A stretch of DNA of 64,000 bases from JAJTFA01 sp051715425. GTDB lineage: Bacteria; Bacteroidota; Bacteroidia; UKL13-3. The stretch lies in assembly GCA_051715425.1 (NCBI GenBank), contig JBPXJS010000002.1, positions 186,001-250,000 of the forward strand, read 5' to 3'. Shown one piece after another: positions 27,751 through 36,950 of this stretch (position 1 is the first letter of the stretch; the number at the start of each line of letters is the position of its first letter). The notes beneath the pieces are model-generated. The model had not been told where the DNA came from. It ran no database searches and saw only the letters and a list, made by a program, of their open reading frames with translations. The position numbers were made by a program, and so were the translations under genes.

Positions 27751-27838
27751 GCCCGGGTGGTGGAATTGGTAGACACGCAGGACTTAAAATCCTGTGTCCT
27801 TAAAAGACGTGCGGGTTCAAGTCCCGCCTCGGGTACCA
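27751..27838 (+). tRNA. tRNA-Leu(TAA)
   Basis: Acceptor GCCCGGG/CTCGGGT, anticodon stem CAGGA/TCCTG with loop CTTAAAA (anticodon TAA), a long variable arm typical of leucine tRNAs, and T loop TTCAAGT. CCA is encoded at 27836-27838, unlike the glycine tRNA. Confidence 0.96.
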
Positions 27839-27852
27839 AAACTGGTTTTGAA

Positions 27853-28089
27853 ATGAAAAAATTATCTGTTGTTATTCTTTTCGCTGCATCACTTGCAGTT
27901 ACTGCTTGTCATTACGGTCAAAACGAAGCTAAAGAAACGCTTGAAAGAAACGAGCAGTACAAAAATGAGAATCAGGATTATTCAGTTAACCGTGCCGGTG
28001 AGGGCGGAAAAATGAATGAAAGTGCTCCTGCAACAGAAGCGCCTGCAGAGCCAGCAGCCCCTGCTGATTCAACCGCTAACAGCCATTAA
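27853..28089 (+). CDS. Small lipoprotein, unknown function
   Basis: The 78-residue product starts with MKKLSVVILFAASLAVTAC, a signal with lipobox AVTAC. After it come an acidic/polar stretch and a Pro/Ala-rich tail (EAPAEPAAPADS). It begins 15 bases after the tRNA-Leu, with no room for a separate promoter, so it is probably made from the tRNA transcript. A longer reading frame starting inside the tRNA is open only by chance. No family recognised. Confidence 0.75.
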   Translation: MKKLSVVILFAASLAVTACHYGQNEAKETLERNEQYKNENQDYSVNRAGEGGKMNESAPATEAPAEPAAPADSTANSH

Positions 28090-28103
28090 TCATATCCTCT
28101 ATC

Positions 28104-28583
28104 ATGCATCAACTGCATGTGCCTGCTGAACCTGATAAGTCAGCAACATACCTTTCCCTTATCCCTCAGATAAAGGCTTTAACAGAGGGTGAAACAGACC
28201 TCACGGCCAATCTTGCCAATATTACTGCAGCATTAAAACAATCATTCCACTGGTGGTGGGTTGGTTTTTATATCGTGCATCAACATGAGCTGGTACTTGG
28301 GCCTTTTCAGGGACCGGTAGCCTGCACCAGAATTGCATCTGGTAAAGGAGTTTGCGGAACAGCGTGGCTACAACGCCAAACTATTATAGTTGATAATGTA
28401 GATGAGTTCCCTGGTCATATTGCCTGCAGCAGTGCTTCCCGTTCTGAAATTGTGATCCCTGTAATTAAAGAGAATAACGTAGTAGCCGTGCTTGATGTGG
28501 ATAGCGAACACCTTGCTTTTTTTGATGAAACAGATAAAATGTATCTGGAAACGCTCTGTCAATTTATCTCCTCCCTTTTTTAA
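28104..28583 (+). CDS. Free methionine-R-sulfoxide reductase (GAF domain)
   Basis: fRMsr reduces free methionine-(R)-sulfoxide with a GAF-fold active site. The 159-residue protein has the three catalytic or resolving cysteines at the family spacing: Cys74 (PVACTRI), Cys84 (GVCGTA) and Cys108 (HIACSSASRSEIV), and the conserved ending VAVLDVDSE. It follows the small lipoprotein by 14 bases. Its role is oxidative-damage repair in the cytoplasm. Confidence 0.9.
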   Translation: MHQLHVPAEPDKSATYLSLIPQIKALTEGETDLTANLANITAALKQSFHWWWVGFYIVHQHELVLGPFQGPVACTRIASGKGVCGTAWLQRQTIIVDNVDEFPGHIACSSASRSEIVIPVIKENNVVAVLDVDSEHLAFFDETDKMYLETLCQFISSLF

Positions 28584-28629
28584 CCGCTTTGTTGCTTCCT
28601 TTTTTTTTCTAACTTGTCAACTGAATAAA

Positions 28630-29844
28630 ATGGACAAGAAGAAAAATGTTTATATGCTCATTGCCGTGGCTGCATTGGGCTATTTCGTTGATATTTATGA
28701 CCTCATTGTTTTTAATGTGGTAAAGAATGAAAGTCTGCAGGCACTTGGTTTTAGTGGTCAGGAGTTGCAGAATAAAGAGATCTATCTTTTTAATCTCCAG
28801 ATGACAGGTATGTTGCTTGGCGGAATCATTTGGGGTATTCTTGGTGATATTAAAGGGCGAGTTTCTGTACTTTTTGGATCCATATTTTTATACTCTATAG
28901 CCAATATTGCCAATGCATTTGTTACCTCCATTGATCAGTATGCATTCTGGAGGCTGGTGGCCGGGCTTGGTTTGGCAGGCGAGCTGGGAGCGGGTATTAC
29001 ATTGGTAAGTGAAACCATGGAAAAGGAAAAGAGGGGATACGGTACCATGATTATTGTAACTTTCGGAGCATTGGGGGCCGTGGTGGCATCGGCAGTTGGC
29101 CAATCATTCGGATGGCAAACCACCTATATTGTTGGCGGATGTATGGGGCTGGCATTACTGCTGTTAAGAGCAGGTGCTTACGAGAGTGGGATGTATCAAA
29201 GCTTAAAAACCCAAACAGGAATTAAGCGGGGGAATTTTTTTATCCTATTTACCAAAAAGAAAAACGTATTAAAATATCTGGCCTGCATAGCTATTGGTTT
29301 GCCCATATGGTATGTTATAGGGGTTTTAATAAACCTGTCAAACCGGTTTGGTAAAGAATTTGGCATGGATATCAGTGTGGCTGATAGTGTAATGTTTGCT
29401 TATCTGGGACTCTCAGCAGGGGATTTATTAAGCGGATTGTTAAGCCAGGTTATGAAAAGCCGCAGAAAAGTAGTTTTCCTTAATATCATCCTGTTGTTCT
29501 TATTTACCCTGGTTTATCTTTTTAACCCATTTGTGTCTATTGCTTATTATAAACTTATTTGCTTTTTGCTTGGGGCTGCAACCGGTTACTGGGCCTTATT
29601 TGTAACCATTGCATCCGAGCAGTTTGGTACCAATATCAGATCAACTGTTACCAATACAGTACCCAATTTTGTAAGAGGAGCAGTGGTTCCTATTACACTT
29701 GGCTTTAAAGCACTCTCATCAAGCATGGGCATTGTAAATGCAGCATTGGTGGTGGGTGGTATTTGTTGTGCGCTTGCTTTTGCGGCCACCTGGTATGTAA
29801 AGGAATCGTTTTCTAAAGATTTAAACTATTTTGAGTTGGATTAA
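28630..29844 (+). CDS. MFS transporter, substrate unknown
   Basis: The 404-residue protein has 12 hydrophobic segments. TM1 carries VDIYDLIVF, the acidic TM1 pattern seen in the organic-acid/sugar-acid branches of the major facilitator superfamily. The loop 2-3 GDIKGRVSVLFG matches the MFS signature. Start ATG 28630 puts a short basic N-terminus (MDKKKN) before TM1. An open frame extends upstream inside the fRMsr gene but adds no sensible protein. It could move a carboxylate, but the substrate is not readable. Confidence 0.82.
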   Translation: MDKKKNVYMLIAVAALGYFVDIYDLIVFNVVKNESLQALGFSGQELQNKEIYLFNLQMTGMLLGGIIWGILGDIKGRVSVLFGSIFLYSIANIANAFVTSIDQYAFWRLVAGLGLAGELGAGITLVSETMEKEKRGYGTMIIVTFGALGAVVASAVGQSFGWQTTYIVGGCMGLALLLLRAGAYESGMYQSLKTQTGIKRGNFFILFTKKKNVLKYLACIAIGLPIWYVIGVLINLSNRFGKEFGMDISVADSVMFAYLGLSAGDLLSGLLSQVMKSRRKVVFLNIILLFLFTLVYLFNPFVSIAYYKLICFLLGAATGYWALFVTIASEQFGTNIRSTVTNTVPNFVRGAVVPITLGFKALSSSMGIVNAALVVGGICCALAFAATWYVKESFSKDLNYFELD

Positions 29845-29910
29845 TATGAGAGGTATCAGCATGATTAGTAAAATAAAGGCAGATATTTGTATCCCATTTC
29901 AAACTTACTT

Positions 29911-31248
29911 ATGAGTACCATACTGATCAGAAACGCCCAATTGGTAAACGAAGGCAGGATTTATTATGCCGATGTACTGATTAAAAACGGCTTTATTGAA
30001 AAGATTGATGAAAACGGTATTGCCATGCCTGCCGATAGGGTAATTGATGCCACCGGATTACACCTGATACCTGGCGCTATTGACGATCAGGTTCATTTCA
30101 GGGAGCCCGGTTTAACCTATAAGGGAGATTTATATACAGAGTCGAGGGCTGCGGTGGCAGGAGGGGTAACCAGCTATATGGAAATGCCCAATACGGTTCC
30201 TGGTGCCACTACACTGGAGTTGTTGGAAGAGAAATATGAACGGGCATCTAAAGTATCTCTGGCCAACTATTCCTTTTATATGGGTACCACCAACTCAAAC
30301 CTGGGCGAACTGCTGAAGGTGGATGAAACAAAAGTTTGCGGAGTGAAAATTTTTATGGGTTCATCAACAGGAGACATGCTGGTGGATGATCCACAGGCAT
30401 TGGAAAATATTTTCAGGGAAGTAAAAACGCTTATAGCAGCCCATTGTGAAGACGATCCGATGATCAGAGCCAATGCCAATGCCATTAAACAACAATTTGG
30501 GGAGGGTGTTACCGCTAAATTTCACCCCATCATCAGGAGTGAGGAGGCATGCTACAAATCATCGTCTTTCGCGGTGGAACTGGCTAAAAAACACCAAACA
30601 CGCTTGCATATTTTGCATATAAGTACAGCAAAGGAACTGGCTTTATTCAGAAATGATATTCCGCTAAGTGAAAAAAGAATTACAGCCGAAGCATGCATTC
30701 ATCACCTGTGGTTTTGTGACAGTGATTATGAACAAAAAGGAAATTATATCAAATGGAACCCGGCTGTAAAAACGGCTAAAGACCGTGAGGCCATTCTGAA
30801 AGCTGTTCTGGATAACAGAATAGATGTGGTGGCTACCGACCACGCTCCTCACACCATTGAAGAAAAAGAGCAATTGTATTTTCAGGCACCTTCAGGGGGG
30901 CCATTGGTGCAGCATTCCTTAAATGCCATGTTTGAACTTTATAACCGGGGCAAAATTACCCTCGAAAAAATTGTAGAGAAAATGTGTCATCATGTGGCCA
31001 TCATGTTTGAAATTGACCGCAGGGGATTTATCAGGGAAGGTTATTATGCAGACCTGGTGCTGGTGGACCTGAATAAGGCATATACCGTGAACAGGCAAAA
31101 CATCCTATACAAATGCAAATGGAGTCCTTTTGAAGGAACTATTTTTCATTCGGTAATTACCCATACCCTGGTAAATGGAAATATTGTTTACGAAAATGGC
31201 AAATTATACGAAACCAGTATGGGCCACAGGTTGCAGTTTAACCGCTGA
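29911..31248 (+). CDS. pyrC: Dihydroorotase
   Basis: The enzyme closes carbamoyl-aspartate to dihydroorotate in pyrimidine synthesis. The 445-residue protein has the bridging lysine in VKIFMGSST, metal histidines in AAHCEDD and HILHIST, and the catalytic Asp in TDHAPH. The first metal motif reads DDQVHFREPG, so the first His of the usual HxH is Gln (Q60). The Porphyromonas dihydroorotase, as I remember it, has the same change, so this looks lineage-typical rather than defective. ATG 29911 is preferred over the TTG within the TATTTG box at 29884. Confidence 0.92.
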   Translation: MSTILIRNAQLVNEGRIYYADVLIKNGFIEKIDENGIAMPADRVIDATGLHLIPGAIDDQVHFREPGLTYKGDLYTESRAAVAGGVTSYMEMPNTVPGATTLELLEEKYERASKVSLANYSFYMGTTNSNLGELLKVDETKVCGVKIFMGSSTGDMLVDDPQALENIFREVKTLIAAHCEDDPMIRANANAIKQQFGEGVTAKFHPIIRSEEACYKSSSFAVELAKKHQTRLHILHISTAKELALFRNDIPLSEKRITAEACIHHLWFCDSDYEQKGNYIKWNPAVKTAKDREAILKAVLDNRIDVVATDHAPHTIEEKEQLYFQAPSGGPLVQHSLNAMFELYNRGKITLEKIVEKMCHHVAIMFEIDRRGFIREGYYADLVLVDLNKAYTVNRQNILYKCKWSPFEGTIFHSVITHTLVNGNIVYENGKLYETSMGHRLQFNR

Positions 31249-31363
31249 TTTTGTCACTTTTATATCATAAATAAGGGTAGCTTAAGGTCAATTTTCAGGG
31301 CAGATAGTTGTGTAAACAAGAAAACCTGCCAATTACCGCCCATACAACCTAATGTGTTGATAG

Positions 31364-31399
31364 TTTGACTTTTTTAATTGCAGGTTATTATTAACTTTG
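31364..31399 (+). promoter_or_regulatory. Promoter of the M36 protease gene
   Basis: A perfect TAACTTTG box at 31392-31399 lies 26 bases before the ATG. A TTTG at 31364-31367 could be the -33 element, though 24 bases of spacing is long. The rest of 31249-31363 shows nothing definite. Confidence 0.5.
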
Positions 31400-31425
31400 A
31401 TTTACTATCTACTCATTAAACACCG

Positions 31426-34011
31426 ATGAAAAAAATCCTTACCATTCTTGCTGTCAGTCAAATGATGGCCTTGAGTGTTTTTGCACAAAAGGCAATTACC
31501 TCTTCTTCGCTTTCAAAAATACTTCAATCTTCTAATCCTCAGTTAACAACAGATGATCTGAAAGATATTGAAATTACAAGCCAGTATCAATCAGAGCACA
31601 ATGGGATCACCCATGTATACTTCAGGCAGGTGGTAAACGGAATACCTGTTTTTAACTCAAGCAGTTCCGTGCATTTAGATAAAAATAACCAGCCTGTTCA
31701 AATCAATTGTGCCTTTATAAAGGAAGCTTCACAGAAAGTAAACAGTACCTCACCGGGCATAGGTGTGTCTTCGGCCATTGGTATTGCCGGCAATCATATT
31801 GGAATGAATCTTTTACCTGTTTTGGGTAAGGCTTCTCCTCCCGCTAACAATGGAGAAGTGAGCATCATGGATATCACTGTTTCTCCGGAGCCTGTAAAAG
31901 CTAAAATGTATTATCTGATAGTAAATAATGAACTTAAACTTACCTGGGGAGTGGAAGTTTTTGATGAAGAAAAAAATGATTGGTGGAATATCCGTTTGGA
32001 TGCTTCAACAGGTGAAGTATTGGAACAAAACAATTATGTAACCAAATGCACCATACATCCCGGAGCTTATACCCACGATTTTTCTTCTCTGGGATTTGAA
32101 TCTGTTGAGCATGTGCATCAGATGAATAAAAAAACAAGTACAGGCACCTATAATGCCTATGCGCGTCCTTTGGAGAGTCCGTTATATGGTGGCAGAACCA
32201 TGATCAGTTCGCAGAGCAAGGCAAATGCATCTCCGTTTGGCTGGCATGATACGGATGGTGTTGCCGGAGCTGACTGGACTATTACAAGAGGTAATAATGT
32301 TTGGGCAAAGGAAGATACAGCAGCCAGAAATGGTGCCGGATACAGCCCTGATGGTGGGGTAAATCTGGTATTTGATTATCCGGTTGATACCAACTGGTTA
32401 GATTCCCGCTTAAATCTGAATGCAGCAATTACCAATCTGTTTGTGTGGAATAATGTATGCCACGATATTTTTTATCAATATGGATTTACTGAAGCAGCCG
32501 GAAATTTTCAAACGAATAACTATGGTAAAGGTGGTTCAGGAAGCGATGGTGTGCATGCCGATGCTCAGGATGGAAGCGGAACCAGCAATGCTAATTTTGC
32601 CGCACCTGCAGATGGTACACGCGGACGTATGCAAATGTATTTATGGCCGGTAGGAGGTACACCTTCAGCGCCTCCTATGAGGATCAATGCACCTGCCACA
32701 TTGGTGGCCAACTATACTTCTCCTATTGCTAATTTTGGTCCCAAAAAGTTTGGTACCGTAGTAAACAACCTCATTATGATGAGTGATACATTGGGTTGTA
32801 CCACGCCATCCAATGCACAGGCCATTTCAGGTAAAATTGCTATTATGTATAGGGGTGGTGGTTGCAGTTTTACCACCAAAGTGCAAAATGCACAAAATGC
32901 CGGAGCCATTGCTGCTATTGTTATTCAAAACACCACTTCATCTCCAACTGCCATGACAGGCAGTAGTTCAACCATTACCATTCCTTCGGTAATGATTTCT
33001 AAAACAATAGGAGATCAGATTAATGTTTTATTGAAAGGACCAGATTCAGTGAATGTTACCTTACAGGGAATACCTGATGTAAAAGCTTACGACAGTGATT
33101 TTGATAATGGAGTAATTGTTCATGAGTTTGGCCATGGTATTTCAAACCGCCTTACCGGTGGTCCGGCCAACTCAAACTGTTTAAGTAATCAGGAGCAGGC
33201 TGGCGAGGGATGGAGCGATTTCTTCTGTCTGGCTTTAACCGCCAAGGCAACTGATAAGGCCGAAGACGGACGTGGTATTGGAAACTGGGTTGCTGATGAG
33301 GCAATTGGTGGATTAGGTATTCGTACCTTCCGTTACAGCAGAAGCATGAGTGTTTCAGGCAATACAACATATGATGATATTAAATCACTTTCTGTACCTC
33401 ATGGTGTAGGCTCTGTTTGGTGCGCAATGCTTTGGGATATATTCTGGGATATGGTTGATAAATACGGTTTTGACGAGGATATTTATAACGGTACCGGTGG
33501 TAATAATAAAACCATACAACTGGTAATGGATGGATTAAAACTTCAGCCATGTAATCCTGGTTTTGTTGATGCCAGAAACGCCATACTTAAAGCCGATTCT
33601 ATTAATAACGGAAAAGCCAATTCTGAATTATTGTGGAAGGCTTTTGCACGCAGGGGACTTGGATTCTCCGCATCACAAGGTTCTACCAGTTCCAGATCTG
33701 ATGGAACAGAATCTTATGATTTGCCTGCATATATACAACCAACAGGTGTAGCTGCTCTTAATCATTTATCAGGCATTAAAATGGCTCCAAATCCTACTGA
33801 AGGCATAGTAAGGATTATTTTCTCTGAAAAAACTGCTGCTTATGATGTTAAGGTATTTGATATAAGCGGTAAAATGGTGTATTCAACTACAGGTAGCGAG
33901 GCTACCGAAACAAGTTTAAATCTGGAGCACCTAAGCAACGGACTTTATGTGATCAGAATTTCTGACCACAACAATCATGTATTCCAACAAAAATTAACTA
34001 TCGCGCATTAA
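31426..34011 (+). CDS. M36 (fungalysin-type) metalloprotease with PA and T9SS sorting domains
   Basis: The 861-residue protein is a secreted zinc protease. In order it has a signal peptide (to VFAQ), an FTP-type propeptide (about 20-210), the catalytic domain with HEFGH (His566-His570) and third ligand Glu594 in GEGWSD, a protease-associated insert (about 430-550, with RGGGCSFTTKVQNAQNAGA), and a C-terminal T9SS sorting domain from MAPNPTEG with NGLYVIRI. The substrate is probably environmental protein. It stands alone between a promoter and a terminator. Confidence 0.92.
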   Translation: MKKILTILAVSQMMALSVFAQKAITSSSLSKILQSSNPQLTTDDLKDIEITSQYQSEHNGITHVYFRQVVNGIPVFNSSSSVHLDKNNQPVQINCAFIKEASQKVNSTSPGIGVSSAIGIAGNHIGMNLLPVLGKASPPANNGEVSIMDITVSPEPVKAKMYYLIVNNELKLTWGVEVFDEEKNDWWNIRLDASTGEVLEQNNYVTKCTIHPGAYTHDFSSLGFESVEHVHQMNKKTSTGTYNAYARPLESPLYGGRTMISSQSKANASPFGWHDTDGVAGADWTITRGNNVWAKEDTAARNGAGYSPDGGVNLVFDYPVDTNWLDSRLNLNAAITNLFVWNNVCHDIFYQYGFTEAAGNFQTNNYGKGGSGSDGVHADAQDGSGTSNANFAAPADGTRGRMQMYLWPVGGTPSAPPMRINAPATLVANYTSPIANFGPKKFGTVVNNLIMMSDTLGCTTPSNAQAISGKIAIMYRGGGCSFTTKVQNAQNAGAIAAIVIQNTTSSPTAMTGSSSTITIPSVMISKTIGDQINVLLKGPDSVNVTLQGIPDVKAYDSDFDNGVIVHEFGHGISNRLTGGPANSNCLSNQEQAGEGWSDFFCLALTAKATDKAEDGRGIGNWVADEAIGGLGIRTFRYSRSMSVSGNTTYDDIKSLSVPHGVGSVWCAMLWDIFWDMVDKYGFDEDIYNGTGGNNKTIQLVMDGLKLQPCNPGFVDARNAILKADSINNGKANSELLWKAFARRGLGFSASQGSTSSRSDGTESYDLPAYIQPTGVAALNHLSGIKMAPNPTEGIVRIIFSEKTAAYDVKVFDISGKMVYSTTGSEATETSLNLEHLSNGLYVIRISDHNNHVFQQKLTIAH

Positions 34012-34028
34012 TCAAATTCTAACTATAA

Positions 34029-34064
34029 AAACACCCGGTGTTCATTACATCGGGTGTTTTTTTT
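34029..34064 (+). terminator. Terminator of the M36 protease gene
   Basis: AACACCCG and CGGGTGTT pair around a 13-base loop and are followed by seven T or more. Confidence 0.85.
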
Positions 34065-34092
34065 AACCCTTATTCAACCCTTTAATTAACGT

Positions 34093-35157
34093 ATGCGCAA
34101 ACAAACCATACCGGTATTTGTATCTTTTTTCTGTTTGGTTTTTGGGCTAAGCGCATATAAAGTTGTTTCCATGAAATACCTCAAAAACGAGTCATTGCGC
34201 ACTATTAAACCCGGTTATGCGGGCAATCCTTTTAATGGCAAACAATTTATCAATTATGAAGATGTGCCTATACCCAACCTAGGCAAGGTGCTCAAATGGC
34301 GTTTCAGTAAAAATCCCGATAAAGAAGCCAAGAAAAATGATACCTGGAAACCACAGGTAGTGGAGAACAATACCATGTTTAATAAGGGTAAGGATAAAAT
34401 TGTTTGGCTTGGGCACGCCACTTTTTTAATTACTATTAACGGTAAAAATATCATTACCGATCCGGTATTTGGCGATATCCCTTTTATTAACCGATTGGTT
34501 AAACTCCCCTGCCGGCCGGAGGATATTTCCAATATTGATTATGTGCTGCTATCTCACGGGCATTTTGACCATTGTGATAAAAAAAGTTTGCAACTGCTGC
34601 ATAAGCAGAACCCTGCACTTAAACTGTATTGTCCGCTTAAATTGGGTAAGCTGGTTCAGGAAAAATCAGGAATCAGCCAAATTACTGAGGCCGGATGGTA
34701 CCAGCAGTTTAATACCGGGGATGATTCTATTGAGTTTTATTATATGCCCGCCTTTCACTGGTACAAACGAAGTATGAATGATGAAAACACTATGCTGTGG
34801 GGGAGTTTTGTAATCAGATACAAAGGAAAAACCATCTTTTTTATGGGCGACAGTGGGTACAATCAACACTTTAAGGAAATCGGCACTTTTTTTCCTGATA
34901 TTGATATCTGCATCATGGGAGTGGGAGCCTACAAACCTTCGTATATGATGAAAACAAGCCATACTTCACCAGAGGATGCTGTTCATGCCTTTCATGATCT
35001 GGGTGGTAAAAGATTTGTGCCTATGCATTATGGCACTTTTGATCTGGCCGATGAACCATTGGGAGAACCTTTGCGCGTGCTGGAGTTACTTAAACACCAT
35101 GACAAAATTAATGGTGAATTGAAAGTATTGAGTATCGGTGATGAATGGGGAATATGA
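34093..35157 (+). CDS. Metallo-beta-lactamase-fold hydrolase (NAPE-PLD/UlaG-like), membrane-anchored
   Basis: An N-terminal hydrophobic segment (about residues 5-25) precedes an MBL domain with VWLGHATFLI, SHGHFDHCD (the HxHxDH zinc site), FMGDSGYN and VPMHYGTFDL. The LGHATFL start and the order of motifs fit the branch that includes NAPE-hydrolysing phospholipase D, so a phosphodiester substrate, perhaps a lipid, is plausible. The 354-residue length fits. The active site would sit outside the cytoplasm if the N-terminal segment is an anchor. Confidence 0.8.
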   Translation: MRKQTIPVFVSFFCLVFGLSAYKVVSMKYLKNESLRTIKPGYAGNPFNGKQFINYEDVPIPNLGKVLKWRFSKNPDKEAKKNDTWKPQVVENNTMFNKGKDKIVWLGHATFLITINGKNIITDPVFGDIPFINRLVKLPCRPEDISNIDYVLLSHGHFDHCDKKSLQLLHKQNPALKLYCPLKLGKLVQEKSGISQITEAGWYQQFNTGDDSIEFYYMPAFHWYKRSMNDENTMLWGSFVIRYKGKTIFFMGDSGYNQHFKEIGTFFPDIDICIMGVGAYKPSYMMKTSHTSPEDAVHAFHDLGGKRFVPMHYGTFDLADEPLGEPLRVLELLKHHDKINGELKVLSIGDEWGI

Positions 35158-35173
35158 TCACCAAATCGCATAC

Positions 35174-35208
35174 AAAGAAAAAGGCCGGAATTACCGGCCT
35201 TTTTCTTT
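35174..35208. terminator. Bidirectional terminator
   Basis: AAAGAAAAAGGCCGG and its complement CCGGCCTTTTTCTTT surround a 5-base loop. The T-run on each strand serves both the MBL gene and the convergent gene at 35213. Confidence 0.92.
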
Positions 35209-35212
35209 GGTA

Positions 35213-35641
35213 TTAAAAAATACTTTCTTCTTCCAATTCTTCTTTTTGTTTTCTGCGTTCTTCAGCTTTTTTCTTCAGTTCTGCACGCCTTTCTTCTTTG
35301 TGTTTTTTATAGGCCTCTTTTTGCGGGTCATCCAGCATGGAATTAATCTGATCGTCCATCTTTTTCATGCTTTGTTTAACGGCTGCTTTTCTCGATTCTG
35401 GTGTGTGATCCGGGTTTTTCTTAATTCCCCTGATCTCCTCTGCATGTTCTTTCAAAATACCCTTCACTTTTTCCTGCTGATCAGGCCTCAGGTTAAGTTT
35501 GGTACTAAACTCCTCGAAACGTTTTTTCATCATTTCCTGCTTGTGCGCTCCTCTTTTTCCGGCAGGCGGATCTTGCGCAAATGCAGAAGTCCCGATTGCC
35601 AATGCCATCATCAGAATGGCTAAACATTTTACAGTTTTCAT
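35213..35641 (-). CDS. Spy/CpxP-like periplasmic helical protein
   Basis: From Met at 35641 the 142-residue protein has a signal peptide (to SAFAQ) and a helical body very rich in Lys and Glu. It contains LNLRPDQQEKVKGIL, an LTxxQ-type segment like those of the Spy/CpxP/Zra family, and DDPQKEAYKKHKEE. Relatives act as periplasmic chaperones or stress sensors. The C-terminal third is a highly charged helix. An upstream ATG (35701) would put 20 residues ahead of the signal and is unlikely. Confidence 0.75.
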   Translation of the reverse strand: MKTVKCLAILMMALAIGTSAFAQDPPAGKRGAHKQEMMKKRFEEFSTKLNLRPDQQEKVKGILKEHAEEIRGIKKNPDHTPESRKAAVKQSMKKMDDQINSMLDDPQKEAYKKHKEERRAELKKKAEERRKQKEELEEESIF

Positions 35642-35755
35642 ATTTCTTAATATTGCTTTTATGTTTTTTGAGATAGGGAAAGTAAGAAAAGGTTTAATCA
35701 ATTGAATAATTTAAAGAAGTATTAATTAGATTTTTTCTAAACAAGAGAAAACCGT

Positions 35756-35763
35756 TAACTTTG
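35756..35763 (+). promoter_or_regulatory. -7 element TAACTTTG for mnmA
   Basis: A perfect TAnnTTTG box lies 7 bases before the mnmA ATG, again implying an almost leaderless transcript. Confidence 0.6.
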
Positions 35764-35770
35764 CCGCGCA

Positions 35771-36874
35771 ATGAGCAAGCACGGGAAAATATTGGTAGCC
35801 ATGAGTGGCGGTTTGGATAGTACAGTTACAGCAGTGATGCTGGCTGATGAAGGGTATGAGGTGATTGGTATTACCATGAAAACCTGGGATTACGCCTCAT
35901 CGGGCAGTAGCAAAAAGGAAACCGGATGCTGTAGCTTAGATTCTATAAATGATGCCAGAAGTATTGCCGTAAAACATGGCATTCACCACATGATACTGGA
36001 TATCCGCGATGAATTTGGCGATTTTGTGATTGATAATTTTGTGGATGAATACCTGGCAGGCCGGACACCAAACCCTTGTGTTTTATGTAATACCCATATC
36101 AAATGGGAAGCACTACTGAAAAGAGCCAACCAGTTGGATTGTGCCTTTATTGCAACAGGCCACTATGCCCAAGTAAGAGAAGAAAACAGCAGGTTTGTGG
36201 TATCCAAAGGGTTGGATGAGAATAAAGACCAATCTTATGTGTTGTGGGGATTAAGTCAGGCCAGTTTGGCCAAAACACGTTTTCCTTTAGGCAAATTCCG
36301 TAAAACAGAAATAAGGCAAATGGCCATAGATATGGGCTATGAAGAGCTTGCCAAAAAAAGTGAAAGTTATGAGATTTGTTTTGTGCCTGATAACGATTAC
36401 CGGGGATTTTTAAAGCGAAGGGTAAACGGGCTGGAAGAGCGCGTTGATGGTGGCGATTTTGTATTGAGAGACGGTACCATTTTAGGCAAACACAAAGGAT
36501 ATCCGTTTTATACTGTAGGGCAAAGGAAGGGGCTTGAAATAGCTCTAGGAGAACCGATGTATGTGCTGGAAATTGAACCTGAAACCAACCGCGTGGTATT
36601 GGGCAGGGAAGAGGAATTGCAGCGCAAGGGAATGTGGGTTCGCGGGCTTAATATGGGTAAATATGAAACCATAGAAGGTTCTATGGAGGCTATTACCAAA
36701 ATCAGGTATAAAGATGCCGGTACTGTTTCCACTATTAAACAACATGGAAACCGCATGGAGGTTGTTTTTAATGCACCTGTAAAAGCCATAGCACCCGGGC
36801 AATCGGCTGTTTTTTACGAAGGTAATGATGTGCTGGGCGGAGGATGGATAGAATCCGGTTTCGAAGTTATCTGA
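35771..36874 (+). CDS. mnmA: tRNA-specific 2-thiouridylase MnmA
   Basis: MnmA thiolates U34 of Lys, Glu and Gln tRNAs. The 367-residue protein has the PP-loop AMSGGLDST, the first catalytic cysteine in TPNPCVLCN, the second in YEICFVPD, and the GQRKGLEI and barrel segments of the C-terminal domain. Length and motif spacing are normal. Confidence 0.96.
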   Translation: MSKHGKILVAMSGGLDSTVTAVMLADEGYEVIGITMKTWDYASSGSSKKETGCCSLDSINDARSIAVKHGIHHMILDIRDEFGDFVIDNFVDEYLAGRTPNPCVLCNTHIKWEALLKRANQLDCAFIATGHYAQVREENSRFVVSKGLDENKDQSYVLWGLSQASLAKTRFPLGKFRKTEIRQMAIDMGYEELAKKSESYEICFVPDNDYRGFLKRRVNGLEERVDGGDFVLRDGTILGKHKGYPFYTVGQRKGLEIALGEPMYVLEIEPETNRVVLGREEELQRKGMWVRGLNMGKYETIEGSMEAITKIRYKDAGTVSTIKQHGNRMEVVFNAPVKAIAPGQSAVFYEGNDVLGGGWIESGFEVI

Positions 36875-36892
36875 AACAAACAATTACTCGCT

Positions 36893-36900
36893 TATATTTG
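36893..36900 (+). promoter_or_regulatory. -7 element TATATTTG
   Basis: A perfect TAnnTTTG box 50 bases before the lipoprotein gene at 36951, just after mnmA. Confidence 0.55.
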
Positions 36901-36950
36901 CGTTAGTAGAGATCATTGCTTTAAACATAAAGTAGAGCGGTGAATAACGC

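Noticed and set aside
27624..27839. 71-codon minus-strand open frame across both tRNA genes
   Set aside because: It is the antisense reading of the tRNAs, a well-known spurious protein type.
27757..27852. N-terminal extension of the small lipoprotein into tRNA-Leu
   Set aside because: It translates the tRNA itself; the signal peptide begins at 27853.
35138..35623. 161-codon plus-strand Phe/Leu-rich frame
   Set aside because: It is the shadow of the Lys/Glu-rich Spy-like gene and its terminator.
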